A stretch of DNA of 64,000 bases from Pseudomonas sp. URMO17WK12:I2 (GTDB lineage: Bacteria; Pseudomonadota; Gammaproteobacteria; Pseudomonadales; Pseudomonadaceae): the NCBI RefSeq assembly GCF_003253735.1, contig NZ_QKYW01000007.1:73451-137450 (forward strand), written 5' to 3'. Positions 34,044 through 44,919 of the stretch are shown here, piece after piece; the stretch's first letter is position 1, and each line of letters begins with the position of its first letter. The notes beneath the pieces were generated by a model that searched no databases, had not been told where the DNA came from, and worked only from the letters and a program-made list of their open reading frames with translations. The translations under genes were made by a program, and so were the position numbers.

Positions 34044-35314
34044 GGCGCGACTCCTTTACGCGGGGCGATGCCGATGCGGTTGATGCGAATCAGCCCGCGC
34101 GGTCGCCAGATCATCATCACCACCATCAGCACGCCGAACAGCAGCACGCGGTAGTCGGCGAAGCTGCGCAGCAGCTCCGGGGCGATGGTCAGCACGAAGG
34201 CGGCGATCACCACGCCCACCGTCGAGCCCATGCCGCCGAGCACCACGATGGCAAGGATCAGCGCCGACTCGAAGAAGGTGAACGAGGTCGGGTTGACGAA
34301 GCCCTGGTAGGTGGCGAAGAACACCCCGGCGATACCCGCAGTCGAGGCACCGAGCATGAATGCCGAGAGCTTGACCAGCACGTGGTTCAGGCCCATGGCG
34401 CGGCAGGCGATTTCGTCCTCGCGCAGCGCTTCCCAGGCGCGGCCCACCGGCATGCGGGTCAGGCGGTGCTTGACGTAGAGCACCAGCAAGACCACCAGCA
34501 CCAGCACCGCGTAGATGAACAGGAACTTCATGTTGGGGTTGTAGGCCACGCCGAAGAACTCGTGGTACGGCACGCCGCCATCCTTGGCACGGCGGGCGAA
34601 CTCCAGGCCGAAGAAGGTCGGCGATGGCGCGCTCATGCCATTGGGGCCGCCGGTGACCTCCAGCCAGTTGGTCAGCACCAGGCGGATGATCTCGCCGAAG
34701 CCCAGGGTGACGATGGCCAGGTAGTCGCCGTGCATCCTCAGTACCGGAAAGCCCAATATCATCCCGGCAAAGGCCGCCATCAGCGCCGCCAGCGGCAGCA
34801 GGCTCCAGAAGCCCAGGCCCAGGTATTCGTAACCCATGGTCAGGCCGTAGGCGCCGATGGCGTAGAAGCCCACGAAACCCAGGTCGAGCAAGCCGGCAAG
34901 GCCGACCACGATGTTCAGGCCGAGACCGAGCAGCACGTAGATCAGGCCGAGGATGATCACCGTCAGCAGGTACTTGTTGGCGAAGAACGGGAAGATGATC
35001 GCCAGCAGGATCAGCCCCGGGATGATCCAGCGCATGCGCGACACATAACCCGGCGGTTGTACGCCGACGCCACCGCCGGAGCGCTCGAAACCCTCCAGCA
35101 CCACGCGCCCGCGGGAAGTCTGCAGGAACAGGCTGAGCAGCAGGCGGCCAATCATCACCGCGCCGACCATCCAGGCCACGCGGTCGAATTGCGGGGTGAA
35201 GTCGTAGCCCTTGAGCACCACGCCCACCACCGGGCCGAACACGATCAGGGCGATCAACCCGGCCATCAGTGCATCGACCAGGCTCTTTTTCACATCGATA
35301 GAAGTCGTACTCAC
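34040..35314 (-). CDS. livM: Branched-chain amino acid ABC transporter permease LivM/BraE
   Basis: A 424-residue permease with an N-terminal extension holding two extra helices. The core LivM domain follows, with GLNIVVGLAGLLDLGFVGFYAIGAYG and the cytoplasmic coupling segment GRAWEALREDEIACRAMGLN. Start codon is GTG (35314), with AAGG upstream, 4 nt after the livH stop. It forms the membrane channel with LivH. Confidence 0.95.
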   Translation of the reverse strand: MSTTSIDVKKSLVDALMAGLIALIVFGPVVGVVLKGYDFTPQFDRVAWMVGAVMIGRLLLSLFLQTSRGRVVLEGFERSGGGVGVQPPGYVSRMRWIIPGLILLAIIFPFFANKYLLTVIILGLIYVLLGLGLNIVVGLAGLLDLGFVGFYAIGAYGLTMGYEYLGLGFWSLLPLAALMAAFAGMILGFPVLRMHGDYLAIVTLGFGEIIRLVLTNWLEVTGGPNGMSAPSPTFFGLEFARRAKDGGVPYHEFFGVAYNPNMKFLFIYAVLVLVVLLVLYVKHRLTRMPVGRAWEALREDEIACRAMGLNHVLVKLSAFMLGASTAGIAGVFFATYQGFVNPTSFTFFESALILAIVVLGGMGSTVGVVIAAFVLTIAPELLRSFADYRVLLFGVLMVVMMIWRPRGLIRINRIGIAPRKGVAP

Positions 35315-35318
35315 GGCA

Positions 35319-36233
<915 letters not shown>

Positions 36234-36368
36234 TGAAAAATCTCTGAGTCCGTGACGGAAAGAAGCGCGCGGTCGCCAGGCGACCGCAGCAGCCGCGGCA
36301 GGTCATGGCCCGCCGGGTTTGGAGATTTGTTCACGAGATGCAGGGCAATGGAGATGGCGCGGTCATTT

Positions 36369-36410
36369 GTGGGAGCGGGCCATGCCCGCGATTCGCGCGC
36401 ACAGCGCGCC
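36369..36410. repeat. REP half-element with a variant right arm
   Basis: gtgggagcgggccatgcccg is followed by cgattcgcgcgcacagcgcgcc rather than the usual facing arm. It lies between braC and livH. Confidence 0.7.
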
Positions 36411-36419
36411 ACATCAGTT

Positions 36420-36495
36420 GTAGGGTGGACAATGCTCTTCTTGTCCACCATTGCGGTTACAGCACGGTGGACGAATAAAGCGCCCTCCACCCTAC
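36420..36495. repeat. 'tagggtgga' palindromic repeat, copy 1
   Basis: Outer arms gtagggtggac and ccaccctac, with an inner pair ttgtccacc/ggtggac. The same design is at 44098-44175 and 48217-48293. In this copy the element lies between braC and livH, next to a REP, and could affect mRNA processing between the binding-protein gene and the permease genes. Confidence 0.8.
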
Positions 36496-36545
36496 AAACT
36501 GAAGCCACTCCCACGCTCACCCTGCCGCTCGAGAGAACCCTGCTC

Positions 36546-37667
36546 TTAAAGCTGCTTGTACTTGCCGTCAGCGCCCCACTGGTACATCACGTAGTCGGAG
36601 ACCTTCAGGTCGCCCTTGGCGTCGAACTCCTTCTTGCCCATCACCGTCTGCACCGGGTTGGCCTTCAGCCAGGTCGCGGCTTCGGCGCCGTCGGTGCCCT
36701 TGATGCCAGCGAAGGCCGCGGCGACCACCTGCAGCGAGGCGTAGGAGTACAGGGTGTAGCCCTCTGGCTCGTAGCCATTGGCGCGGAACTTCTCGATCAC
36801 CGCCTTGCCATCCGGGATCAGGCGCGGGTCGGCGCCAAAGGTCATCAGCACGCCATCGACATATTGCGCACCGCCGGCAGTGGCGACCAGTTCGTCGGTG
36901 ACGATGCCATCGCCGGAAAGGAACTTGGCGTTCACGCCCTGCTCGCGCAACTGCCGCACCAGCGGCCCGGCCTCCGAGTGCAGACCGCCGAAGTAGACCA
37001 CCTCGGCGCCGCTGGCGCGGATCTTGGTGACCAGGGCGTTGAAGTCCTTCTCACCGCGGGTCAGGCCCTCGTACATCACCTCCTTCACGCCGCGCTTGTT
37101 GAGCTGCGCACGGGTGGCGTCTGCCAGGCCCTGGCCATAGGTGTCCTTGTCATGGACCACCGCGACCTTGCTGGCCTTGAGTGTGTCGACGATATAGTCG
37201 CCGGCGACGATGCCCTGCTGGTCGTCACGCCCGCACATACGGAACATCGCGGTCAGGCCGCGCTCGGTGACCTGGGGGTTGGTCGACCCCGGGGTAATCG
37301 CCAGGATGCCCGCCTCGTCATATACCTCGGACGCCGGCATGGTCGACGACGAGCAGAAGTGGCCGACCACAGCCACCACCTTGTCGGAGTCCACCAGGCG
37401 GTTGGCCACCGCCACGGCCTGCTTGGGCTCGCAGGCATCGTCGCCCTTGACCAGCTTGATCTTCTCGCCGTTCACCCCACCCGCCGCGTTGATGTCATCG
37501 GCTGCCTGCTGCGCGCCGCGCCAGAACTGATCGCCAAAGGCCGCGTTGCCGCCGGTCATCGGTGCACCGACACCGACGATGATGTCGGCATGCGAGAACG
37601 GGGAGAAGCCCAAAGCACCAGTGATCGCAAGCGCCAGGAAACCTTTCTTGAAAGACGTATGAGGCAT
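36546..37667 (-). CDS. braC: Branched-chain amino acid ABC transporter substrate-binding protein
   Basis: A 373-residue periplasmic binding protein with a signal peptide ending in FSPFSHA, then DIIVGVGAPMTGGNAAFGDQ. Two type I lobes follow, with the ligand-contact region VGHFCSSSTMPASEVYDEAGI and ITPGSTNPQVTERG. A Cys pair (DDAC… HFC) is likely a disulfide. AGGAG lies 7 nt before the ATG. It precedes livHMGF and is separated from them by a repeat-filled 312 nt, which fits the common higher expression of the binding protein. Confidence 0.96.
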   Translation of the reverse strand: MPHTSFKKGFLALAITGALGFSPFSHADIIVGVGAPMTGGNAAFGDQFWRGAQQAADDINAAGGVNGEKIKLVKGDDACEPKQAVAVANRLVDSDKVVAVVGHFCSSSTMPASEVYDEAGILAITPGSTNPQVTERGLTAMFRMCGRDDQQGIVAGDYIVDTLKASKVAVVHDKDTYGQGLADATRAQLNKRGVKEVMYEGLTRGEKDFNALVTKIRASGAEVVYFGGLHSEAGPLVRQLREQGVNAKFLSGDGIVTDELVATAGGAQYVDGVLMTFGADPRLIPDGKAVIEKFRANGYEPEGYTLYSYASLQVVAAAFAGIKGTDGAEAATWLKANPVQTVMGKKEFDAKGDLKVSDYVMYQWGADGKYKQL

Positions 37668-38030
37668 GGACGTGCTCCTGAGGAGTATTTGAATTGGCCC
37701 GCCTGCTGGAGCAAGCGCTATGCCATTCGCACGTCGGTTGCAAACTTCTAGACGAAAGTCGCGGTTAGCAGCGGTGTAACCTCAGGCGTCTGAGAGCAAT
37801 GCGTCACTTTCGATTGAAAAGGCGCCACGTTCACCACCAACCGACGCCAGATGCGCACCGTGGCCGGGCAAGGCGACGTCCAAGCTGGTGCAACAATCCG
37901 AAACACCGGATAGATAAGTACACGTTAGGCGGGGGCCTGCTGGAGTCCGTGCAGGGGGATCGGAAGTTGATTCCAGAGCGGTTGCGACGCTGGCTAGGCC
38001 GCTACCGGGAGTTGTAACCGGTAACAATGT
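37668..38030. other. Intergenic region upstream of braC
   Basis: This should contain the braC promoter and any Lrp-type regulation. I see no ORF with a ribosome-binding site, no REP and no MITE-like end. The small frames here are shadows. Confidence 0.4.
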
Positions 38031-38066
38031 AAAAACGCCCTGCACCATTGCCGGGCAGGGTGTTTT
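38030..38066 (-). terminator. Rho-independent terminator of the MBL-fold gene
   Basis: AAAACGCCCTGC and GCAGGGTGTTTT pair around a short loop, 20 nt beyond the stop of the minus-strand gene; a run of A on the plus strand gives the T tract. Confidence 0.8.
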
Positions 38067-38086
38067 CGTTCCAGATCAGCGGTGGC

Positions 38087-38977
38087 TTATTGCGGCCACT
38101 TCACCTCGCCCTTGATCACCTGGGCACTCAGCTCCAAAGACGACTCATCGGCCAGGTTCGGGTAACGCTTGCCCATGGCAGCGATCAGCTGCTTCGAATC
38201 CCTGGCCTTGCCGGCCTCCTCCTCGAACGCCTGCAGGTACTGTCGGGTCGCGGCAACGGTCTGCGGCGAATCCGGCAGGCTGCCATCGGCATTGGGCAGG
38301 TAATGCCCGGGCACCACACGGCTCGGCTGCAACGCGTCGATAGCTGTCAGGGTAGCCAGCCAGTCGCGGCGCGATTGCACGGTCTGGGTATCGGCCATCC
38401 ACACATGGATATTCGCCGACACCGGGATGCCGCCGACCACCGTCTTCAGCGATGGAATCCACACGAAGGTACGCGCCGGCTGCGGCCCGCGAATCTCCAG
38501 CACCTGGCCATCCACGGTCAGCTTCGGCGCCTTCAGCGCTTCGGGCACCACCAGCGCCTCTGGCGCATTGCCCGCCATGATCGGCCCCCAGTGCGCCAGC
38601 TTGCCGTCCTTGCTCGCCTCGATGGCAGCCACCGTCTCGGCGGTGGCGACGATCTTCGCATCGGGGAAGGCGCGGTGGATCACATCCAGCCCGAAGTAAT
38701 AGTCCGGGTCGCTGTGGCTGATATACACGGTGGTCAGTTTCTTGCCGGTCGCACGCACCTTCTCGACCAACGCCTGGGCATCATCACGCTGGAACTGCGC
38801 ATCGATCAGCACCGCCTCGGTAGGCCCGGAGACGATCTGCGCCGACACCGGAAAAATCGACTTCGCACCGGGGTTGTAAACCTCCAGCTGCAGCGGCTCA
38901 GCCGCCACCACCTGACCGGCCACAGCCAGCACGGCACTGCCTAATAACAAAGGACGCAACAGACGAAGAGCTTTCAT
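38087..38977 (-). CDS. Exported metallo-beta-lactamase-fold hydrolase with variant metal motif
   Basis: A 296-residue protein from the ATG at 38977 (GAGG 7 nt upstream). It has a signal peptide ending near GQVVAAEP, so a periplasmic location is likely. The MBL fold is visible: AVLIDAQFQRDDA, YISHSDPDYYFGLD, GGIPVSANIHVWM, PSRVVPGHYLP. The usual HxHxDH is HSDPDY here, so two zinc-ligand histidines are replaced; NIHVW and PGHY may supply others. Function unknown. A monogenic unit between braC and the bau locus. Confidence 0.85.
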   Translation of the reverse strand: MKALRLLRPLLLGSAVLAVAGQVVAAEPLQLEVYNPGAKSIFPVSAQIVSGPTEAVLIDAQFQRDDAQALVEKVRATGKKLTTVYISHSDPDYYFGLDVIHRAFPDAKIVATAETVAAIEASKDGKLAHWGPIMAGNAPEALVVPEALKAPKLTVDGQVLEIRGPQPARTFVWIPSLKTVVGGIPVSANIHVWMADTQTVQSRRDWLATLTAIDALQPSRVVPGHYLPNADGSLPDSPQTVAATRQYLQAFEEEAGKARDSKQLIAAMGKRYPNLADESSLELSAQVIKGEVKWPQ

Positions 38978-39529
38978 GGCATGGCCTCGCAAGGGAAAGT
39001 GCGAGCCATCATAGAGAGGCAGATAGGTTCGAAATACGGCCTAACGTGCAATAGTTTGTTGCGAGTTTTGGTGCAAATAGCCGCTCGGCCCACGCGGCTA
39101 GCTTGGCCTAACGCTACGTCTTTACCTGAAGCCCCACCTTAGAAGACTCAGACATACGCTACCGTCCCTTTCAGGAGGCAGAACGGGATCGTTGTGGAGA
39201 GCGCCGGGCGGGCAGCCTTGAGCGGCATGGATGCCGCGAGAGGCTGGGCGCCCCCACCGGATGGGCCGGGGATGGCCCTTCGTGGGGGGGCCGCCTAGGC
39301 CGGGCCCTCGGAGCAATGATGGAGTGAGGGCAGTCGAGCGTGGCGAGTCGTGTACGCCTAGTTCCGGATGCAGGGGCACAGCGTTTTTGCTTACTTTTTT
39401 GCGGGGCCGGCCATCCGGCGTTTGCCAAAAGGACTCGCCGTAAGGGCGAAACCGGATTGCGGGGCGATAGAGAGGCGGCGTCGGAGAGCGATATCTGGCT
39501 GCAAATCATGCGTCGCTACCGATATCGAT
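38978..39529. other. Repeat-rich, non-coding region between the MBL gene and the bau locus
   Basis: GC-rich, with several frames but none with a ribosome-binding site. The segment at about 39380-39460 ('gcttacttttttgcgg', 'cgccgtaagggcgaaacc') resembles a sequence I recall recurring at the ends of spurious Pseudomonas ORFs, so it is probably a degenerate dispersed repeat. The promoter of the MBL gene must lie near 38978-39060. Confidence 0.4.
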
Positions 39530-39632
39530 TCGCGGGCATGGCCCGCTCCCACAGTTGGCATTCCCACAACTGGCAATCCCACAGTTGGGGCTCTCACAAG
39601 TCCCGCTCCCACAAGTTGCGGCCTCACACAGA
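39530..39632. repeat. Half-REP followed by six 15-nt tandem units
   Basis: cgcgggcatggcccgctcccacag is followed by repeats whose cccaca/ctcaca core falls at 39548, 39563, 39578, 39593, 39608 and 39623, exactly 15 nt apart. The first unit is the end of the REP arm itself, so the array looks like an expansion of the REP terminus. Confidence 0.75.
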
Positions 39633-39666
39633 TACGGGCGCACGCCGACTTCCCGGGCACCAATAA

Positions 39667-39693
39667 AAAGGCCGATCAACTGATCGGCCTTTT
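39667..39693 (-). terminator. Rho-independent terminator of bauC
   Basis: AAAAGGCCGATCA and TGATCGGCCTTTT form a perfect stem with a one-base loop region, 18 nt beyond the bauC stop; T tract in the minus direction. Confidence 0.9.
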
Positions 39694-39710
39694 CGCTCCC
39701 TCACCCCACC

Positions 39711-41210
<1,500 letters not shown>

Positions 41211-41277
41211 TGGGTCCTCCGAATGCTGTTCGCTTGGGCAGCAGCGACGCACGCCGCTGCCGCCGGGAATGGGGTGG

Positions 41278-41565
41278 TCACTTGAGTTCGGTTTCGACGA
41301 AGACCACTTCGTGGTCGCTGGCATTGACCACGTTGTGCTCGACGCCCGCCTTGCGGAAATAGCTCTGCCCGGCGATAAGCGCCGCGCGCTTGTCGCCTTC
41401 CGGGGTTTCCAGCAGCAGGGTGCCGTCGGTCATCGGCACCACCACATAGTCGTAGCCATGGCGGTGGCGGCCGGTTTCGGCGCCGGGTGCGAAGCGCCAC
41501 TCGGTGACGATCACCTCGTCGTTGTCCACCTGCACGGTGGCCACCGCCTGCTGCCGACCGGCCAT
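41278..41565 (-). CDS. bauB: Small cupin-fold protein of the beta-alanine operon
   Basis: A 95-residue cupin: WRFAPGAETGRHRHGYDYVVVP holds the metal-binding histidines and YFRKAGVEHNVVNASDHEVVFVE the second cupin motif. Start at 41565 overlaps the bauA stop (TGATG). It matches BauB in position between bauA and bauC; the biochemical function is not established to my knowledge. Confidence 0.88.
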   Translation of the reverse strand: MAGRQQAVATVQVDNDEVIVTEWRFAPGAETGRHRHGYDYVVVPMTDGTLLLETPEGDKRAALIAGQSYFRKAGVEHNVVNASDHEVVFVETELK

Positions 41566-42911
41566 CAATTGATCCCTTGCAGGGCGTCGCCGACGGCACT
41601 GAACACGCGGTCGAGGTCTTCGATCCTGGCGTTGAACATCGGTCCGAACTGCAGGCCGTCGCCGCCGAAGCGCACGTAGAAACCGGCCTTCCACAGGGCG
41701 ATGCCGGCCTCGTAGGGGCGGATTGTCGGGTCGCCGTCACGGGGCGCCAGCTGGATCGCGCCGGCCAGGCCGCAGTTGCGGATGTCGACCACGTGCTTGG
41801 CGCCCTTGAGGCCGTGGATGGCGTTCTCGAACTTCGGCGCCAGCTCCGCGGCCTGCTGGATCAGGTTCTCGCGCTTGAGCAGCTCCAGCGAGGCCAGGCC
41901 GGCGGCGCAGGCCACCGGGTGAGCGGAGTAGGTGTAGCCGTGGGTGAACTCGATCATGTGCTCGGGCGTCGGCTGGCCCATGAAGGTCTGGTAGATCTCG
42001 CGGCTGGCGATCACCGCACCCAGGGGGATGGCGCCATTGGTGATCTGCTTGGCGACGTTGAGGATGTCCGGCGTGACGCCGAAGTACTCGGCGCCGGTCC
42101 ACTTGCCCATGCGCCCGAAGGCGGTGATCACTTCGTCGAAGATCAGCAGGATATTGTGCTGGGTGCAGATCTCGCGCAGGCGCTGCAGGTAACCCGCCGG
42201 CGGCACGATGACGCCGGCCGAGCCGGACATCGGCTCGACGATCACCGCGGCGATGTTCGAGGCGTCATGCAGTTCGATCAGCTTGAGCAGCTCGTTGGCC
42301 AGCTCGACGCCGCCGGTCTCGGCGGCACCCTTGGTAAAGGCCATGCCCGGCTGCAGGGTGTGCGGCAGGTGGTCGACGTCCATCAGCTGGCCGTACATCT
42401 TGCGGTTGCCGGCGATGCCGCCGAGGCTGGTGCCGGCGATATTCACGCCGTGGTAGCCGCGGGCGCGACCGATGAACTTGGTCTTGCTGGCCTGGCCCTT
42501 GAGGCGCCAGTAGGCCTTGGCCATCTTCACCGCGGTGTCGGCGCACTCGGAGCCCGAACCGGTGAAGAACACGTGGTTGAGCTCGCCCGGCATCAGGTCG
42601 GCCATCTGCTCGGCCAGCTTGAACGACAGCGGGTGGGCGTACTGGAAGCCCGGCGAGTAATCGAGGGTGCCGAGCTGCTTGGCCACCGCCTCCTGGATTT
42701 CCGGGCGGCAGTGGCCGGCGCCGCAGGTCCACAGGCCGGACAGGCTGTCGTAGACCTTGCGACCGGAATCGTCGGTCAGCCAGCTGCCTTGGCCGGCGAC
42801 GATGATCCGCGGGTCGCGCTGGAAGCTGCGGTTGGCGGAAAACGGCATCCAGTGGGCATCCAGCTTCAGCTGGCTGGCCAGGGGCGGCGTGGCGGTCTGC
42901 GGCATGTTCAT
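41565..42911 (-). CDS. bauA: Beta-alanine:pyruvate aminotransferase (omega-transaminase)
   Basis: A 448-residue class III aminotransferase. PLP features: DEVITAFGRMGKW with the Asp pairing the ring, and the Schiff-base Lys in LNVAKQITNGAIPLGAV. GTGSEC-like FTGSGSECADTAVKMA binds phosphate. Start at 42911 (MNMPQTATPP) has GAGG 8 nt upstream and gives the length I recall for PA0132. It transfers the amino group of beta-alanine to pyruvate, giving malonic semialdehyde for bauC. First gene of bauABC, divergent from bauR. Confidence 0.94.
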   Translation of the reverse strand: MNMPQTATPPLASQLKLDAHWMPFSANRSFQRDPRIIVAGQGSWLTDDSGRKVYDSLSGLWTCGAGHCRPEIQEAVAKQLGTLDYSPGFQYAHPLSFKLAEQMADLMPGELNHVFFTGSGSECADTAVKMAKAYWRLKGQASKTKFIGRARGYHGVNIAGTSLGGIAGNRKMYGQLMDVDHLPHTLQPGMAFTKGAAETGGVELANELLKLIELHDASNIAAVIVEPMSGSAGVIVPPAGYLQRLREICTQHNILLIFDEVITAFGRMGKWTGAEYFGVTPDILNVAKQITNGAIPLGAVIASREIYQTFMGQPTPEHMIEFTHGYTYSAHPVACAAGLASLELLKRENLIQQAAELAPKFENAIHGLKGAKHVVDIRNCGLAGAIQLAPRDGDPTIRPYEAGIALWKAGFYVRFGGDGLQFGPMFNARIEDLDRVFSAVGDALQGIN

Positions 42912-43107
42912 GGCGATGGCCTCGTGAGGGTGATGTGCCAGATATTCATCGCGAGGTCCCGTCGGGACTCGCCACTGCGTTTCGCGGGCATGGACTAGGC
43001 GTCCCCGCCCTCTCCCACAATGTTTGTTGGTTGCTAGTGAAGGTGCCACAGGCATAAAGTCACTCAAACCAGACTCTTCTTAACCTCAGTTCAGTGATGA
43101 CTAAACA
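42912..43107. promoter_or_regulatory. bauA/bauR divergent promoter region containing a half-REP
   Basis: This 196-nt region must carry both promoters and the BauR operator. Its bauA-proximal half holds a degenerate REP arm (about 42978-43019, tttcgcgggcatgg, then ctctcccac), so the REP is transcribed or abuts the promoter. Near bauR, aagtcact (43057) and agtgatgact (43093) form a loose inverted pair that could be a LysR-type site. Confidence 0.45.
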
Positions 43108-44028
43108 ATGAGCGCCCGCCGCCCCGAGCCCCTCGCCCAGGTCAGTGACTTCGATATCCGCCTGCTCAAGCTGTTTCGCAGCGTGGTCGAGTGCGGCGGC
43201 TTTTCCGCCGCGGAGAGCGTGCTGGGCATCGGCCGTTCGGCGATCAGCCAGCAGATGAGCGACCTGGAGCAACGCCTCGGCCTGCGCCTGTGCCAACGTG
43301 GCCGCGCCGGCTTCGCGCTCACCGAAGAAGGCCGTGAGGTGTACCAGTCGACCCAGCAGCTGCTGGCGGCGCTGGAGAGCTTTCGCACCGAGGTCAATGG
43401 TCTGCACCAGCACCTGCGCGGCGAGCTGAACATCGGCCTGACCGACAACCTGGTGACAGTGCCGCACATGCGCATCACCGGCGCCCTCGCCCGCCTCAAG
43501 GAACGCGGGCCGGACGTACGGGTGAACATCCGTATGACGCCGCCCAGCGAGGTCGAGCAGGGTGTACTCGACGGGCGCCTGCATGTGGGCGTGGTGCCGG
43601 TGGTCGGCGGGCTTTCCGGCCTGGATTACCAGCCGCTGTACGACGAACGCTCGCGGTTGTACTGCGCCGTCGGCCACCCGCTGTTCTATGTCGATGACAA
43701 GGAGCTGGCGGACGAGCGCCTCAACAACCAGGACGCCATCGCCCCGACCTTCCGCCTGCCGCCGGAGATCCAGAACCATTATGGGGTGCTCAATTGCACG
43801 GCCAGCGCCTCGGACCGCGAAGGCATGGCGTTTCTGATCCTCACCGGGCGCTATATCGGCTACCTGCCGGACCACTATGCCGAGGCGTGGATCAAGGAAG
43901 GCCGCCTGCGCGCGCTGAAGGCCGATTCGCGCTTCTACGACATCAGCCTGGCCTCGGTAACCCGCAAAGGCCGCCGGCCGCACCTGGTGCTGGAGAGTTT
44001 TCTCGAGGAGCTGGCGGCGACTGCGTAA
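43108..44028 (+). CDS. bauR: LysR-type regulator of beta-alanine use
   Basis: A 306-residue LysR protein. The N-terminal helix-turn-helix (GGFSAAESVLGIGRSAISQQMSDLEQRL) is followed by the effector domain from about residue 95 (LRGELNIGLTDNLVTVPH). It is divergent from bauABC, which matches the P. aeruginosa locus in which BauR activates the operon with beta-alanine. The transporter gene bauD of that locus is not in this window. Confidence 0.9.
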   Translation: MSARRPEPLAQVSDFDIRLLKLFRSVVECGGFSAAESVLGIGRSAISQQMSDLEQRLGLRLCQRGRAGFALTEEGREVYQSTQQLLAALESFRTEVNGLHQHLRGELNIGLTDNLVTVPHMRITGALARLKERGPDVRVNIRMTPPSEVEQGVLDGRLHVGVVPVVGGLSGLDYQPLYDERSRLYCAVGHPLFYVDDKELADERLNNQDAIAPTFRLPPEIQNHYGVLNCTASASDREGMAFLILTGRYIGYLPDHYAEAWIKEGRLRALKADSRFYDISLASVTRKGRRPHLVLESFLEELAATA

Positions 44029-44097
44029 GCGGTCGCTTTTGATCACTTGGCGGTGCACCTGAATGGGCGGCATAAAGGCAGAAGCGGACGCTCCCTG

Positions 44098-44175
44098 CGT
44101 AGGGTGGACGACGCTTCACCCGTCCACCGCTCCGAAACCGCAATGGTGGATGAAAAAAACGTCATCCACCCTACG
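44098..44175. repeat. 'tagggtgga' palindromic repeat, copy 2
   Basis: The outer 15 nt (cgtagggtggacgac and its facing copy gtcatccaccctacg) pair with a single mismatch, and an inner cgtccaccgc/caatggtggatg pair lies within. The total is 78 nt; compare copies at 36420 and 48217. Confidence 0.85.
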
Positions 44176-44236
44176 CCTGAGTGTCGTTTTCGATCAATTG
44201 AATCCGCCGGTGCAAGCAGCCGTTCGCCAATCCACT

Positions 44237-44286
44237 GTGGGAGCGCGCCATGCGCGCGAAAAATCGCGGGCATGGCCCGCTCCCAC
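44237..44286. repeat. REP palindrome, gcgcgc variant
   Basis: Left arm gtgggagcgcgccatgcgcgc, loop gaaaaat, right arm cgcgggcatggcccgctcccac. Same left-arm variant as at 24094. Confidence 0.85.
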
Positions 44287-44336
44287 AGGGAATGCACAAA
44301 CGTCCGCTTACGCCACCTTGCCGCCATTCGGGCGCC

Positions 44337-44693
44337 CTACTCGACCTTTTCGTACTGCCCGCCACAGTCGACGAAACAACTCTTGTAGCTGTCCGAACAG
44401 ATGCTCGTGTCCGGCCCGCTGGGCGCCGTGGGCTTCGGGCACAGCGACTGGAGGTTAGGGTCGCTGCTGTTGTGCAGGCAGCTCTGGTAGCTCTGATACT
44501 GGATATCGTAGAGCCCCTTGAACCCCTTGTATGACTCTTCTGCACGCTGCCTGCATTCGCCCGCCAGCTCGCTGCATTGACGCACGCAGGCCTGGCCTTC
44601 GGCGGTTTGCGGGGGCACTTCGCGGTACTGGGTGCAGCCGCCGAGCAGGGTCAGCGCAGCGAGCAGGCACACGGGCAGGAAACGATGGCGCAC
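44337..44693 (-). CDS. Cysteine-rich lipoprotein of unknown function
   Basis: A 118-residue precursor with a lipoprotein signal (RFLPVCLLAALTLLGGC, lipobox LGGC). The mature part holds eight or more cysteines (ACVRQCSELAGECRQR, SCLHN, LCPKP, ICSDSYKSCFVDCGG), suggesting several disulfides in the periplasm. I do not recognise the family. Divergent from the TAT-exported reductase about 225 nt away. Confidence 0.8.
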   Translation of the reverse strand: MRHRFLPVCLLAALTLLGGCTQYREVPPQTAEGQACVRQCSELAGECRQRAEESYKGFKGLYDIQYQSYQSCLHNSSDPNLQSLCPKPTAPSGPDTSICSDSYKSCFVDCGGQYEKVE

Positions 44694-44919
44694 GGTTGCA
44701 AATCCTTATGAGAGTCGAGCACGCGGCAGCAGAAGCCAAAGCCTCCTTACCGAGAACGGGCACTCTGGATGGTTCCCCGCTGAGCAGGTTTTCAACGCCC
44801 GTGACGCCAGGCACCTGCCGACACACCAGGTAACAAGTCGTTCGCCGGGCATTGCAGGGGAGCGGACCCGGGCGGCTAATCTGTTCTGCTTAGCCCTTTT
44901 GCCATCTGCGGAGTACGCC

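Larger units (their letters stand above)
44029..44336. other. Repeat-filled intergenic region downstream of bauR
   Basis: Contains a 'tagggtgga' palindrome (44098-44175) and a REP pair (44237-44286), with nothing else recognisable. An 'aaggcagaagcggac' string at about 44079 also occurs inside the 11274-11508 element. Confidence 0.6.

Noticed and set aside
36420..36495. CRISPR repeat
   Set aside because: Copies are dispersed and palindromic, with no regular spacers and no cas genes.
37782..38048. 88-residue minus-strand frame upstream of braC
   Set aside because: No ribosome-binding site and it runs into the terminator hairpin of the neighbouring gene.
39341..39480. Gene encoding a small protein (frames reading GPAIRRLPKGLAVRAKP)
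   Set aside because: This wording recurs, as I remember, as the tail of many spurious Pseudomonas ORFs; more likely a degenerate repeat than a gene.
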